Positions 23,301 to 36,616 of a stretch of 64,000 nucleotides of DNA are shown piece by piece (the stretch's first letter is position 1; each line of letters starts with the position of its first letter). The position numbers were made by a program, and so were the translations under genes. The notes under the pieces were generated by a model. It searched no databases and had not been told where the DNA came from. It saw only the letters and a program-made list of their open reading frames with translations. The DNA is from Liolophura sinensis (lineage: Eukaryota > Mollusca > Polyplacophora > Chitonida > Chitonidae), in assembly GCF_032854445.1 (NCBI RefSeq), contig NC_088302.1, forward strand, positions 17,481,338 to 17,545,337, written 5' to 3'.

Positions 23301-24826
23301 TCAAAATCGTCCACAATCTAAGCTGCTATAATAAAACAGATCGTGTATCTGTACCTGCTACAACTTGTACACGCATCACATCTTTTAAATAATGTCGAAA
23401 TGTTGAATTTAATTTTTCTGCGCGATTTTGCGTTGAATCTTGTTCGTTTAAACTTGATGTTGAACTCAGCTTCTTTCTTTATAAAAGTCTCTTAAATAGA
23501 TTCGGAAGTTTGGAAATCAAATGAAAGTTTCATTTTACTTTAATAGTATTACTGCTTGCGTATATCGATATCAAGGTACTATCGAGGATGCAAACACACT
23601 ATTTTATTCTATAAGAGAAGGCCTGTGCCAATACGCTGCCTTACTTACCTAACCCTTCTATATCAATAGTACATCTACACATGATATCAACATGGAGAGA
23701 AAACTAGAGCAGCAACAACAGTGTGATGTTTGGCAAATGGTCACATGTAACCGGTGCAATCCAGCATCTTGCCGATTTGCCCTAGTTAAGATTTTATTCT
23801 AACTGTTATTACAAATGCTTAAAAGGAAACAGCTAACACACAGTGGCTGAAGGAGAATATACATGCATGCCTGGGTTGAAAGTCAATCCAACATTTGCGA
23901 ACACAACCGATTGTGTATCTCGCACAAATGTACTCGTGCACATCGTAAACCAACATGGGTAAGAGTAATTTATGGACTTGATTTCATGAGTAGCCAGAAC
24001 ATATTATTCATGCCTATCTCTTTGTAAGAAAGAAAATTATTTTATTATTATTATTCATGGTCAGTATTTCATGACTTTAAAGCGCGAGTTGGAATTGACA
24101 GGCCATGCGCCACCTGAGTCCCCAGCTTTTAAGACGTACTCTTTTCTAACAGCAGAGGTTCCAGTACATGTATTTTAACATGATGTTTTCAAAAAGACAC
24201 CTTGTTCCTGATTAACGGGTATAGCACTTTTGTACCAGATCAACGGGTAGTGAGCTTGTGCCTGATCAACTGGTATGGCGCGCTTGTACCAGATCAACGT
24301 TTAGTGCCCTTGTACCTGATCAACGGCTGGGGAGCCTGTACATGTTCAGCGAGGAGGGAGATTGCACGTAATAAACAAGATGTCAGGCCAAGTAGTATCT
24401 GGTAACCTGGGAACCCGTGTCATCGTGATAATCCCCATGTTTGACGCCAATCAAGGAGTTGCGCTCAATCAGCAAGAAGCCATGCAGCATGTGCTTGATG
24501 ACGGGGAATTAAGGAGATTTTACGTGATCAGAGGAAAGGAACATTTTACTGATCAACGTTAAAAGAGCTTGTACATACGTAATCAACGACAAAGGCGGTT
24601 GTACAGAATCAACGTTAGGCGAGTTTATATATTTACATGATCAACGGAAAACTAGTCTACACATGTACAAGATCAAAGTTAAACGAGCTTATACATGTAC
24701 GTAATGACGAGAAACGAACATGTAATGTGATCAAGGGGAAGCGAGTATGTGTGTGATAACTGTAAAGGTAGCTTGTGTGTGAATATTGGAATGATTGGGT
24801 GACAATATTCTAAAACGTTATACATA

Positions 24827-25269
24827 TACTCAGCAAAAATCTAACCGCACGGAACAGTTTTATATTGTTTTCTCTCAGTTATAAATATAAATAATTTAAC
24901 TCAACAATTAGGGCTAGCATTTATTATCAATAATGGCTTCAATTTCCACCAGATTTTCACATTTAGGGCAATAATCCAGAAGCTTTGGCAGCGTGAAAAC
25001 CGAGTTGTTGGTATTCACAGTTCACAGCACCCAGTCCCGAGTGTCTCCATGCAGCCTTCGCATCACAAAGCGCGTGAACTGTGATCACCGACCGATCTGT
25101 TTTCACGCTGCAATAGCTGCTTAATAATGGCCCTGAAATATAAAAATCTGGTGAAATTTGAAGCCACTATTGATAATGAATATTTACCCTTAATGATGAA
25201 TTAACACTTTTTTAATAATGAGAGGAAACCATATGAAATTGTTTCGTGCATTTATGTTTTTGTTGAGTA
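24827..25269. mobile_element. Foldback MITE (unit 3)
   Basis: Equivalent of 19,156-19,596, about 443 bp, with a small number of substitutions and an altered ATAAATATAAATAATTTAAC stretch near 24,880. Confidence 0.8.
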
Positions 25270-25840
25270 TATATAAAGACTCTCCAAGTTATTACGATGG
25301 CAGCAAAATCCTCCTGAAACTATCGCGGATTCGAATTCTTGCATCAAAATGGTTACCTTCTTTATCTGGAAGGCTGCTTTGCGACCGGGACCATTACCAT
25401 CAACACGCACGGAATATTCCGTGTTCCCATGACTGGTTCCATGAGCTAGTTTGCTGACGCTTGGCTAGGACATCTGATCGATCTCTAGTTTAGTTGGTCA
25501 GATTCTGTCGACGAAAGCCGTTACACTGATGCTTTATGTGTCCAGTGTATGTTTTATACCGACATAACATGTCGAAAGTTTACTACTTTAGGGTTCAACC
25601 CTGTTTGTTTATTAGGGTGTTCAACACCTTAATCAAGGCTATTTTTGGCTTGATGCTGGGACAAATAAGAACCATAAGGAGTCTGCGCAGGTTAAAGAGT
25701 TTGTGAGATATGACGAAATTACAAAAGCTGCCCTTTACCTCTGGCTACGTTGATTAAATAGTCACAGTACAGGAGAGGAGCAGGTGTGATTTCCGTAAAG
25801 GTAAAACAATTAAATGTAGATCACAAAAGTACTCATGGAA

Positions 25841-25996
25841 CAAGACATTGATGAATTGATTTTTGCTTCACGTCGTAGTGAGAACTTTCCACATTCCACT
25901 GAGAGTCAGGTTTGTGGGTGGAAAACACCGGTCGAACGCACGAACTAATTAGTCGAAGATCTGAGTCCGCTCTTTTATTATCTGAGCCAACTTGTG
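25841..25996 (-). mobile_element. Family C SINE remnant (unit 3)
   Basis: Equivalent of the copy at 14,470 with the same internal deletion and a few private substitutions (for example GAGAGTCAGG in place of GAGAGCCAGG). Confidence 0.7.
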
Positions 25997-28900
25997 TTCT
26001 TAGAAAAACGACGGTGGATGTCCACACGGGCCGACTGGCGCCGGAGATTATAAAGGAGTACGTTATCGGACGATTTCGATATGTGCTTGCGTAATATTCA
26101 TTTTTATACTGGGAACTCAACACAAATGGTATACCAACTAGTGATGGTTATTCACTTTGTAACCTGAAACCGAAATCAATGATAGAGACACGGGTATCCA
26201 TTACATGCTCTTCCAAATAGTACATTGACGCCGACCATAATAGATGCTTCATACCGCCACAATGACTGGCAGATATGACTTGTCATTATTATACAGGAAC
26301 AGTAACTTGGTCCTTGTTGTTGTTCTAGAGGATTGTCTTAGATCTTAACCATGGTTTGCATGTTTGAAACGTTCATCCATCGTAGTCTGTGGTACTGGAC
26401 ATTTGTTGTTTTACTCTGCTGTCATCTAGCATAACTTAAGAATCTGACAGGAAAAACAAAATGGGTAGAAAGTATTTAGTCTTATGGTCAGTTTAGCCTG
26501 TGATTATAAACTACACATCAGCCCTCACGACATCACACATTTATGGTAGACCTGACAGCCAATGAGTAATTCAGTGGGAAAGATCTTCAATTAATGGCTT
26601 AGTCGGATTAAGCATTGTTTTTGCAACAACCGACTGGCCTCTGACCAGTACGGTCACAGGCTCATATCCAGTGATTGCTAGTTCAGTTTTAAATTTCAGT
26701 CGGGAGATCTATCTAATGGTTTACTCCAGGCTCTCCGATTTCCTGTGTTCATATAAATTAAGGGCCTTATGTAAATGACAAAGCATGAGTACGTCGTATG
26801 AGATTTTTCTATTGTTGGACGACAACACCGGTACTCAGCTACAATAACCCATGAACTAAATAACAAAAGTTTACTAGTTGGCGGTTCTCTTCAAACGTTC
26901 TAAATGCTTTCTATAATTTACTCTTAAAAGGTTATAGTATAGGCAAATACTATTTCTCGCACTCTGTGTGCATAGCATATTTATGGTCGAGACATTCATA
27001 GAAACAAAGGCGACTTAAACTGTAATATAACTCAGTTTTCACTAGCTCAGTTTCACAGGGAAAGCTGAAAACATATATCATATAAAAGACTATAGCATAA
27101 AGAGTAAAACCAGAGCACTGACAACAGACTGATGTTTGGCAAATGGACACACCTAACCGGCGAAATCCAATCTCTTGTCCACTTAGCTAACTTAGGATAT
27201 ATTATAATTGTTCATGCAAATGCTTAAATGGTAGAAACTTAAACGTATGCTATATATCCCTGTAAGAGACATTTGCTGGTTCAGGCAGTTCTGCCATTAT
27301 CCCCTCAGAAAATAGCGTTTATTACAGGCAATGTCTCCATTCAACTCCTTGCACGATGGAACGATTCTATGTTGGTTTAGAAATTCCAAGCAGCTTTACC
27401 CTGTGCATAGTTAATGAATCTCGAAATTTCGAAAAGTTAGGAAAAAGGTTTCAAAGGATAGCAAGGAAGTTGACATAATTCTTGGCCACAACAACAGACC
27501 GCAAAGCCGTGAGACAAGACAGCAGACTAATGTAATAAATGATCAGGGTAGACAACGTTTTTGCATTAAAAATAACTACTCGTAGATAAGGAGGATCATC
27601 AGTAACATGATAAAAACCACTTTCATTAGTTCTCTTTTCAATGCATAAGAAAAGGGGAGCACTGTACGTATGTCAGTAAACCATTGTGTCCTCCGGACGA
27701 TTCTGCTCCCGAGGCCTTCAACAGTGTGGATTTCGCTCAGTCCTCTTGACCTTCGCTCTTATTCCAAACCACAGGGTATTACTGTCAAAGCAATTTACAC
27801 AGAAAATACAGTTAAGCGTGTGTTGTCAATCCATGCAGCCACATCCAAGAGAGTGTCTATAGCTGTTCTGGAGGAATGCTCTCGGGATCATCCTATACAC
27901 AAAAGCTTTAAGGAAGAAGTGGTCTTTACCTGGATGCGGGCTTGTAGTCGTTTTGTCGACTCATCATTGTTAGCTTTGCTTGTTCAGTTTGGTCTCATCC
28001 TGTACCTTTTTCAGGTTACATAATAATCAGTTCTAGTTGTATATGTATGGAATGCATGTATCACTCATAGCCGTATTTTGCATGTAGAAGACGTTTGGAA
28101 GGAAGGCTTCTCATATGGATCTATGAACATTTAAGTTTTAGTTTCTTCTGAATTAAAAGAAGAATATACAAAGCTCTGCTTAACTGGGTGTCTACAAGCA
28201 GGATTGTCGATGACACTGGACAAAAATAAACATTTTATGTATACGTTGTCCATACAGTTGTACTATTATACGCTACGTTAATGTAAGACTAAATCGTGAA
28301 ACCTCTGAACATCTAACACGTCTATAGTGTGTAGTAATGCAGTTGCACATGTCTTTGACACTCCAACAGATCGATGCTGATTCGGAATCCGAGGACTTTC
28401 TGCCCCAGGCAAATAACGTGTGCTCTGGTGAGGTCCAATTACCTCACAGAATGCATCGAGGCGTTCGATATGTCGGGGATAGTAGGAAATTGTAACGCAA
28501 TACTAGAAGAATGAGACAAATGATTAACCATGGGTATACCCGAAGTAATGGTGAATTGCCCACAAACAGGCAGGCTAAACTACGATTTGTAACCCGGGTA
28601 GAGACCGACACGCCATCCTACCCGCATGGTTGCCCCCGCTTCCCAATTGTGCGCTTTTTGCCTACGCAATGTTTACTTTTCGTAAAAGTGTTGATTGGAA
28701 ATCCATGTTCATATTATTTGAGCAACAGGCCTCTGATTATCAGGAGAATAATAGGTGGACATTTTCCAATGTTGTATTAATTTACCGAGATAATTACAAG
28801 TAACGGTCGGCATGTACAATCAACAACAAGCTGTTTCCTGTAAAGGACGGGCATGTCCCCCACGTATCGCTTTGAATCTGTACAATGGACCTTGGCCTGT

Positions 28901-30542
28901 TATCGGCCCATAGACAGATCGAAGGACAACTTTTTAGAAATCAATTTTATCGTAACTCCTCCTGTGTTAAATACACTACGTGTGACATTCGGATTTAATA
29001 TGTCGCTTCCAGACATCAAAATCGTCCACAATCTAAGCTGCTATAATAAAACAGATCGTGTATCTGTACCTGCTACAACTTGTACACGCATCACATCTTT
29101 TAAATAATGTCGAAATGTTGAATTTAATTTTTCTGCGCGATTTTGCGTTGAATCTTGTTCGTTTAAACTTGACGTTGAACTCAGCTTTTTTCTTTATAAA
29201 AGTCTGTTAAATAGATTTGGAAATTTGGAAATCAAATGAAAGTTTCATTTTACTTTAATAGTATTACTGCTTGCGTATATCGATATCAAGGTACTATCGA
29301 GGATGCAAACACACTTTTTTATTCTATAAGAGAAGGCCTGTGCCAATACGCTGCCTTACTTACGTAACCCTTCTATAGCAATAGTATATCTACACATGAC
29401 ATCAACATGGAGAGAAAACTAGAGCAGCAACAACAGTGTGATGTTTGGCAAATGGTCACATGTAACCGGTGCAATCCAGCATCTTGCCAATTTGCCCTAG
29501 TTAAGATTTTATTCTAACTGTTATTACAAATGCTTAAAAGGAAACAGCTAACACACAGTGGCTGAAGGAGAATATTCATGTATGTCTGGGTTGAAAGTCA
29601 ATCCAACATTTGCGAACACAACCGATTGTGTATCTCGCACAAATGTACTCGTGCACATCGTAAACCAACATGGGTAAGAGTAATTTATGGACTTGATTTC
29701 ATGAGTAGCCAGAATATATTGTTCATGCCTATCTCTTTGTAAGAAAGAAAATTATTTTATTAATATTATTCATGGTCAGTATTTCATGACTTTAAAGCGC
29801 GAGTTGGAATTGACAGGCCATGCGCCACCTGAGTCCCCAGCTTTTAAGACGTACTCTTTTCTAACAGCAGAGGTTCCAGTACATGCATTTTAACATGATG
29901 TTTTCAAAAAGACACCTTGTTCCTGATTAACGGGTATACCACTTTTGTACCAGATCAACGGGTAGTGAGCTTGTGCCTGATCAACTGGTATGGCGCGCTT
30001 GTACCAGATCAACGTGTAGTGCCCTTGTACCTGATCAACGGCTGGGGAGCCTGTACATGTTCAGCGAGGAGGGAGATTGCACGTAATAAACAAGATGTCA
30101 GGCCAACTAGTATCTGGTAACCTGGGAACCCGTGTCATCGTGATAATCGCCATGTTTGACGCCAATCAAGGAGTTGCGCTCAATTAGCAAGAAGCCATGC
30201 AGCATGTGCTTGATGACGGGGAATTGAGGAGATTTTACGTGATCAGAGGAAAGGAACATTTTACTGATCAACGTTAAAAGAGCTTGTACATACGTAATCA
30301 ACGACAAAGGCGGTTGTACATAATCAACGTTAGGCGAGTTTATATATTTACATGATCAACGGAAAACTAGTCTACACATGTACGAGATCAAAGTTAAACG
30401 AGCTTATACATGTACGTAATCGACGAGAAACGAACATGTAATGTGATCAAGGGGAAGCGAGTATGTGTGTGATAATTGTAAAGGTAGCTTGTGTGTGAAT
30501 ATTCGAATGATTGGGTGACAATATTCTAAAACGTTATACATA

Positions 30543-30975
30543 TACTCAGCAAAAATCTAAACGCACGGAACAGTTTTATATTGTTTTCTCTCAGTTATAA
30601 ATACCGTTTTAACTCAACAATTAGGGCTAGCATTTATTATCAATAATGGCTTCAATTTCCACCAGATTTTCACATTTAGGGCAATAATCCAGAAGCTTTG
30701 GCAGCGTGAAAACAGAGTTGTTGGTATTCACAGTTCACAGCACCCAGTCCCGAGTGTCTCCATGCAGCCTTCGCATCACAAAACTGTGATCACCGACCAA
30801 TCTGTTTTCACGCTGCCATAGCTCCTTGATAATGGCCCTGAAATATAAAAATCTGATGAAATTTGAAGCCACTATTGATAATGAATACTTACCCTTAATG
30901 ATGAATTAACACTTTTTTTAATAATGAGAGGAAACCATATGAAATTGTTTCGTGCATTAATGTTTTTGTTGAGTA
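30543..30975. mobile_element. Foldback MITE (unit 4)
   Basis: Equivalent of 19,156-19,596, shorter (433 bp) because about 8 bp near the hairpin tip are lost: the CACAAAGCGCATGAACTGTG region reads CACAAAACTGTG near 30,777. Loss at the tip is typical of replication slippage on long hairpins. Confidence 0.8.
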
Positions 30976-31546
30976 TATATAAAGACTCTCCAAGTTATTA
31001 CGATGGCAGCAAAATCCTCCTGAAACTATCGCGGATTCGAATTCTTGCATCAAAATGGTTACCTTCTTTATCTGGAAGGCTGTTTTGCAACCGGAACCAT
31101 TACCATCAACACGCACGGAATATTCCGTGTTCCCATGACTGGTTCCATGAGCTAGTTTGCTGACGCTTGGCTGGGACATCTGATCGATCTCTAGTTTAGT
31201 TGGTCAGATTCTGTCGACGAAAGCCGTTACACTGATGCTTTATGTGTCCAGTGTATGTTTTATACCGACATAACATGTCGATAGTTTACTACTTTAGGGT
31301 TCAACCCCGTTTGTTTATTAGAGCGTTCAACACCTTAATCAAGGCTACTTTTGGCCTGATGCTGGGACAAATAAGAACCATAAGCAGTCTGCGCAGGTTA
31401 AAGAGTTTGTGAGATATGACGAACTTACAATAGCTGCCCTTTACCTCTGGTTACGTTGATTAAATAGTCACAGTACAGGAGAGGAGCAGGTGTGATTTCC
31501 GTAAAGGTAAAACAATTAAATGTAGATCACAAAAGTACTCATGGAG

Positions 31547-31702
31547 TAAGACATTGATGAATTGATTTTTGCTTCACGTCGTAGTGAGAACTTTTCACAT
31601 TCCACTGAGAGCCAGGTTTGTGGGTGGAAAACACCGGTCGAACGCACGAACTAATTAGTCGAAGATCTGAGTCCGCTCTTTTATTATCTGAGCCAACTTG
31701 TG
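31547..31702 (-). mobile_element. Family C SINE remnant (unit 4)
   Basis: Equivalent of the copy at 14,470 with the same internal deletion. A 139-codon minus-strand frame runs across it but is not preserved in the other units. Confidence 0.7.
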
Positions 31703-31713
31703 TTCTTAGAAAA

Positions 31714-34700
31714 ACGACGGTGGATGTCCACACGGGCCGACTGGCGCCGGAGATTATAAAGCAGTACGTTATCGGACGATTTCGATGTGTGCTTGCGTAA
31801 TATTCATTTTTACACTGGGAACTCAACACAAATGGTATACCAACTAGTGATGGTTTTTCACTTTGTAACCTGAAACCGAAATCAATGATAGAGACACAGG
31901 TATCCATTACATGCTCTTCCAAATAATACATCGACGCCGACCAGAATAGATGTTTCATACCGCCACAATGACTGGCAGATATGACTTGTCATCATTATGC
32001 AGGAACAGCCCTATGGTCGTTGTTGTTGTTCTAGAGGATTGTGTTAGATCTTGGCCATGGTTTGCATGTTTAAAACGTTTACTTGCCGTAGATCGTGGTA
32101 CTGGACATTTGTTGTTTTACTCTGCTGGCATCTAGCATAACTTAAGTATTTGGTCTTATGGTCAGTTTAGCCTGTGATTATAAACTACAGATCAGCCCTT
32201 ATGACATTACATATTTATGGTAGACCTGATAGCCAATCAGTAATTCAGTGGGAAAGATCTTCAATTAATGGCTTAGTCGGATTAAGCATTGTTTTTGCGG
32301 CAGCCGACTGGCCTCTGACCATTACGGTCACAGGCTCATATCCATTGTTTGCTAGTTCAGTTTTAAATTTCAGTCAGGGGATTTATCTAATGGTTTACTC
32401 CAGGCTCTCCGGTTTCCTGTGTTCATATAAATTAAGGGCCTTATGTAAATGACAAGGCATGAGTACGTCGTATGAGATTTTTCTATTGTTGGACGACAAC
32501 ACCGGTACTCAATGTATGACTTAAACTACAATAACCCATAAACTAAATAACAAAAGTTTACTAGTTAGCGGTTCTCTTCAAACGTTTTAAATGCTTTCTA
32601 TAATTTAGTCTTAAAAGGTTATAGTATAGGCAAATACTATTTCTCGCACTCTGTGTGCACAGCATATTTATGGTCGAGACATACATAGAAACAAAGGCGA
32701 CTTAAACTGTAATATAACTTCTCTACCTCAGTTTTACAGGGAGCGCTGAAAACATATATCATATAAAAGACTATAGCATAAAGAGTAAAACCAGAGCACT
32801 GACAACAGACTGATGGTTGGCAAATGGACACACCTAACCGGTGAAATCCAATCTCTTGTCCATTTAGCTAACTTAGGATTTATTATAATTGTTCATGTAA
32901 ATGCTTAAATGGTAGAAACTTAAACGTATGCTATATATCCCTGTCAGAGACATTTCCTGGTTCAGGCAGTTCTACCGTTATCCCCTCAGAAAATAGCGTT
33001 TATTACAGGCAATGTCTCCATTCAACTACTTTGTCATGCACGATGGAACGATTCTATGTTGGTTTAGAAATTCCAAGCAGCTTTACCCTGTGCATAGCCT
33101 ACTTAATGAATCTCGAAATTTCGTCCTTCAGTTAGGAAAAAGGTTTCAAAGGATAGCAAGGAAGTTGACATTTATATTGGCCACAACAACAGACCGCAAA
33201 GCCGTGAGACAAGACAGCAGACTAATGTAATAAATGATCAGGGTAGACAACGTTTGTGCATTAAAAATGACCACTCCTAGATTAAAAGGATCATCGGTAA
33301 CATGATAAAAACCACTTTCATTAGTGTGTATGTCAGTAAACCATTGTGACCTCAGGATGATTCCGCTCCCGAGGCCTTCAAAAAAGTGGATTTTGCACAG
33401 TCCTCTTGACCTTTGCTCTTATTCCAAACAGCAGGGTATTACTGTCAAAGCAATTTAGACAGAAAATACAGTTAAGCGTGTGTTGTCAATCCATGCAGCC
33501 ACATCCAAGAGAGTGTCTATAGCTGTTCTGGAGGAATGCTCCCGGGATCATCCTATACACAAAAACTTCAAGGAAGAAGTGTTCTTTACCTCTTTGGATG
33601 GGGGCTTTTGTCGTTTTTGTCGACTCATCATTGTTAGCTTTGCTTGTTCAGTTTGGTCTCATCCTGTATCTTTTTCAGGTTACATAATAATCAGTTCTAG
33701 TTGTATATGTATGGAATGCATGTATCACTCATAGCCGTATTTTGCATGTAGAAGACGTTTGGAAGGAAGGCTTCTCATATGGATCTATGGACATTTAAGT
33801 TTTAGTTTCTTCTGAATTAAAAGAAGAATATACAAAGCTCTGCTTAATTGGGTGTCTACAAGCTGGGTTGTCGATGACACTGGACAAAAATAAACATTTT
33901 ATGTATACGTTGTCCATACAGTTGTACTATTATACGCTACGTTAATGTAAGACTAAATCGTGAAACCTCTGAACATCTAACACGTCTATAGTGTGTAGTA
34001 ATGCAGTTGCACATGTCTTTGACACTCCAACAGATCGATGCTGATTCGGAATCCGAGGACTTTCTGCCCCAGGCAAATAACGTGTGCTCTGGTGAGGTCC
34101 AATTACCTCACAGAATGCATCGAGGCGTTCGATATGTCGGGGATAGTAGGAAATTGTAACGCAATACTAGAAGAATGAGACAAATGATTAACCATGGGTA
34201 TACTCGAAGTAATGGTGAATTGCCCACAAACAGGCAGGCTAAACTACGATTTGTAACCAGGGTAGAGGCCGACACGCCATCCTACCCGCATGGTTGCCCC
34301 CGCTTCCAATTGTGCGCTTTTTGCCTACGCAATGTTTACTTTTCGTAAAAGTGTTGATTGGAAATCCATGTTCATATTATTTGAGCAACAGGCCTCTGAT
34401 TATCAGGAGAATAATAGGTGGACATTTTCCAATGTTGTATTAATTTACCGAGATAATTACAAGTAACGGTCGGCATGTACAATCGACAACGAGTTGTTTC
34501 CTGTAAAGGACGGGCATGTCCCCCACGTATCGCTTTGAATCTGTACAATGGACCTTGGCCTCTTATCGGCCCATAGACAGATCGAAGGACAACTTTTTAG
34601 AAATCAATTTTATCGTAACTCCTCCCGTGTTAAATACACTACGTGTGACATTCGGATTTAATATGTCGCTTCCAGACATCAAAATCGTCCACAATATACG

Positions 34701-35646
34701 CTGCTATAATAAAACAGATCGTGTAACTGTACCTGCTACAACTTTTACACGCATCACATCTTTTAAATAATGTCGAAATGTTGTGTTGAATTTAATTTTT
34801 CTCCGCGATTTTGTGTTGAATCTTGTTCGTTTGAACTTGATGTTGAACTCAGCTTTTTAATAAAAGTCTTTTAAATAGATTTAGTTGTTAAGAAATCAAA
34901 TTATTTAGGGGGAATGGAAGTTTCATTTTACTTGACACTTTAATAGTATTACTGCTTGTGTATATCAATATCAAAGTTAAGGTACTATCGAGGATGCAAA
35001 CACACTTTTTTATTCTATGAGAGAAGGCCTGTGCCAATACGCTGCCTTACTTACCTAACCCTCCTATAGCAATAGTACATCCACACATAATATCAACATG
35101 GACAGAAAACTAGAGCAGCAACAACAGTGTGATGTTTGGCAAATGGTCACATGTAACCGGTGAAATCCAGCCTCTTGCCAATTTGCCCTACTTAAGATTT
35201 TATTCTAACTGTTATTACAAATGCTGAAAAGGAAACAGCTAACACACACAGGGGCTGAAGGAGAATATTCATGCATGCCTGGGTTGAAAGTCAATCCAAC
35301 ATTTGCAAGCACAACCGATTGTGTATCTCGTATAAATGTACTCGGACACAATGTATTGAACAGTGACAGCTCGGGCCAAGAACATGTAAAAGTAAAATCA
35401 TTAATTGTAGATCACAAAAATACTTATAGAAAATGACATCAATGTATTGATTTTTGCTTAACGTCGTAATGAAGAACTTTTACCGTCCACTGATAGCCAG
35501 GTTTATGGGTGGAAAATAACCGGTGTGTAACATATGACTAAAGCCACCTCTGAGCCATCGACATCTGGATTCGAACGCACGACCTAATTTGCCGAAGATC
35601 TGAGTCCGCTCTTTTAATATCTGAGCCAAGTTGTGTTCTTAGAAAA
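31714..35646 (+). repeat. 5.7-kb tandem unit 5 (terminal, ~1.8-kb internal deletion)
   Basis: The unit follows the others to about 35,340 and then jumps across some 1.8 kb to the segment corresponding to about 20,100. The deleted part contains the GATCAACG minisatellite and the foldback MITE. The last ~250 bp hold a less-damaged version of the unit's SINE, retaining 47 bp that units 1-4 lack. Homology stops at GTTCTTAGAAAA (35,646), which corresponds within a few bases to the left edge of the isolated copy at 551. Confidence 0.92.
35432..35636 (-). mobile_element. Family C SINE, most complete copy (unit 5)
   Basis: On the minus strand the head reads ACTTGGCTCAGATATTAAAA and GAGCGG, then an intact B box GTTCGAATCC (35,568-35,578) within GTCGTGCGTTCGAATCCAGA. 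The body runs through ACCGGTTATTTTCCACCC to the end ACGACGTTAAGCAAAAATCA. The 47 bp around the B box, absent from units 1-4, are present here, making this the ancestral form of the unit's SINE. Confidence 0.8.
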
Positions 35647-36394
35647 TTGACATTTTTACATAGCTATAATAAGTCGGTGTCTCCAAAAACAAATCACCAC
35701 ACTTCGCCAAGTATCTGCCAAACATCGCACCGAGCTGGTTTCAACCATTTGGCCCAAAAAGTGAGCAGAACATGCATCATATGTTTAGCGGTTCCAGCGC
35801 TCAGGATTATGGTTAGACCAAAGAACATTTAGTGGCGAAAGTAAACTGGTGATACTTTGTTACCAGAGACCGTGTATCTATACAAAGACGACGCCACCAA
35901 CAAGGCATACCGGATCTTGACAGCGCTTGTGAGTCGCTGTAAAGCGACATTTATAGAGTCGTTTGTCAAAGATCACAGTTTTCCTTTGTAGTAAACATAT
36001 AAACCTTAATGTGACGTTGCTGTGATTATTGAGTGAAAAGATCTATGGTACAGACAGCTTTCAACATGCGTATTTGGCCCATGAAGGATTATATCAACAC
36101 GTTATCATACATCACATCTGTTAATTCGCGCAGTTCAATAAACGAAACTGGAACTGACAAGGCGCGCGGTACAAATCACACATGACTAAACTGCGTGTCT
36201 GCCTACGAAATGTTTTTTTTTGTTTATCAATGCATTTGCACCAGATTATGCAAATACATAAATTGGACTTAACATATACGTGGGGGATATTTCAAGGCTT
36301 TCCATGTTCTGCGTATAAGTGCTTTGGATGGTTGATATAGCCCGCAGGACCACCAGAGGTTCGCAGAGTACAGCGTCAGCTATATGATACTTCG
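35647..36394. other. Unique non-coding sequence
   Basis: No gene, repeat or RNA recognised. Short frames of about 60 codons only. Confidence 0.4.
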
Positions 36395-36616
36395 ATGTTC
36401 TCGCCTCAGCCGATCGGCTTCTGGTCAACTAAAATGGCCACACGTTCGAATCCAGATCTTACTGGTTCAGGGATATCTTTAAATCAGGAAGATTTCCAGG
36501 TACCTGATAATGGTTTACTCTCTAGGGATGCCGGTTACCTTCCATTATAAATGCACCGTAACTACCGTCGTATTAGCGCTAAAAATGTACCAGTGAAATA
36601 AATGAACAAATAAATG
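36395..36616 (+). mobile_element. Decayed tRNA-derived SINE
   Basis: An intact B-box-like CACGTTCGAATCCAGA at about 36,442 follows a decayed head (CGCCTCAGCCGATCGGC). The body holds TGATAATGGTTTACTC, GATGCCGGTTACCTTCC, ACCGTCGTATTAGCGC and GTGAAATAAATGAACAAATA, resembling the common body and tail of molluscan SINEs in a heavily mutated form. Confidence 0.5.

Larger units (their letters stand above)
20335..26007 (+). repeat. 5.7-kb tandem unit 3 (mosaic of two subtypes)
   Basis: A 5673-bp unit. Up to about 22,757 it equals unit 2. From about 22,765 it switches to the variant seen in unit 4: CATGTACAATC instead of CATTTACAATC near 23,096, and loss of the ATTATTTAGGGGGAATGG stretch near 23,520. 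This is a clear subtype switch within one unit, as expected from unequal exchange or gene conversion. Confidence 0.95.
26008..31713 (+). repeat. 5.7-kb tandem unit 4
   Basis: A 5706-bp unit. Its first part (26,160-28,000) is of the unit-1 subtype, for example GTAACTTGGTCCTTGTTG near 26,303 and retention of the GGAAAAACAAAATGGGTAGA stretch near 26,450. The rest matches the second half of unit 3. It carries the full set of internal features: dispersed repeat twice, decayed minisatellite, foldback MITE and decayed SINE. Confidence 0.95.
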
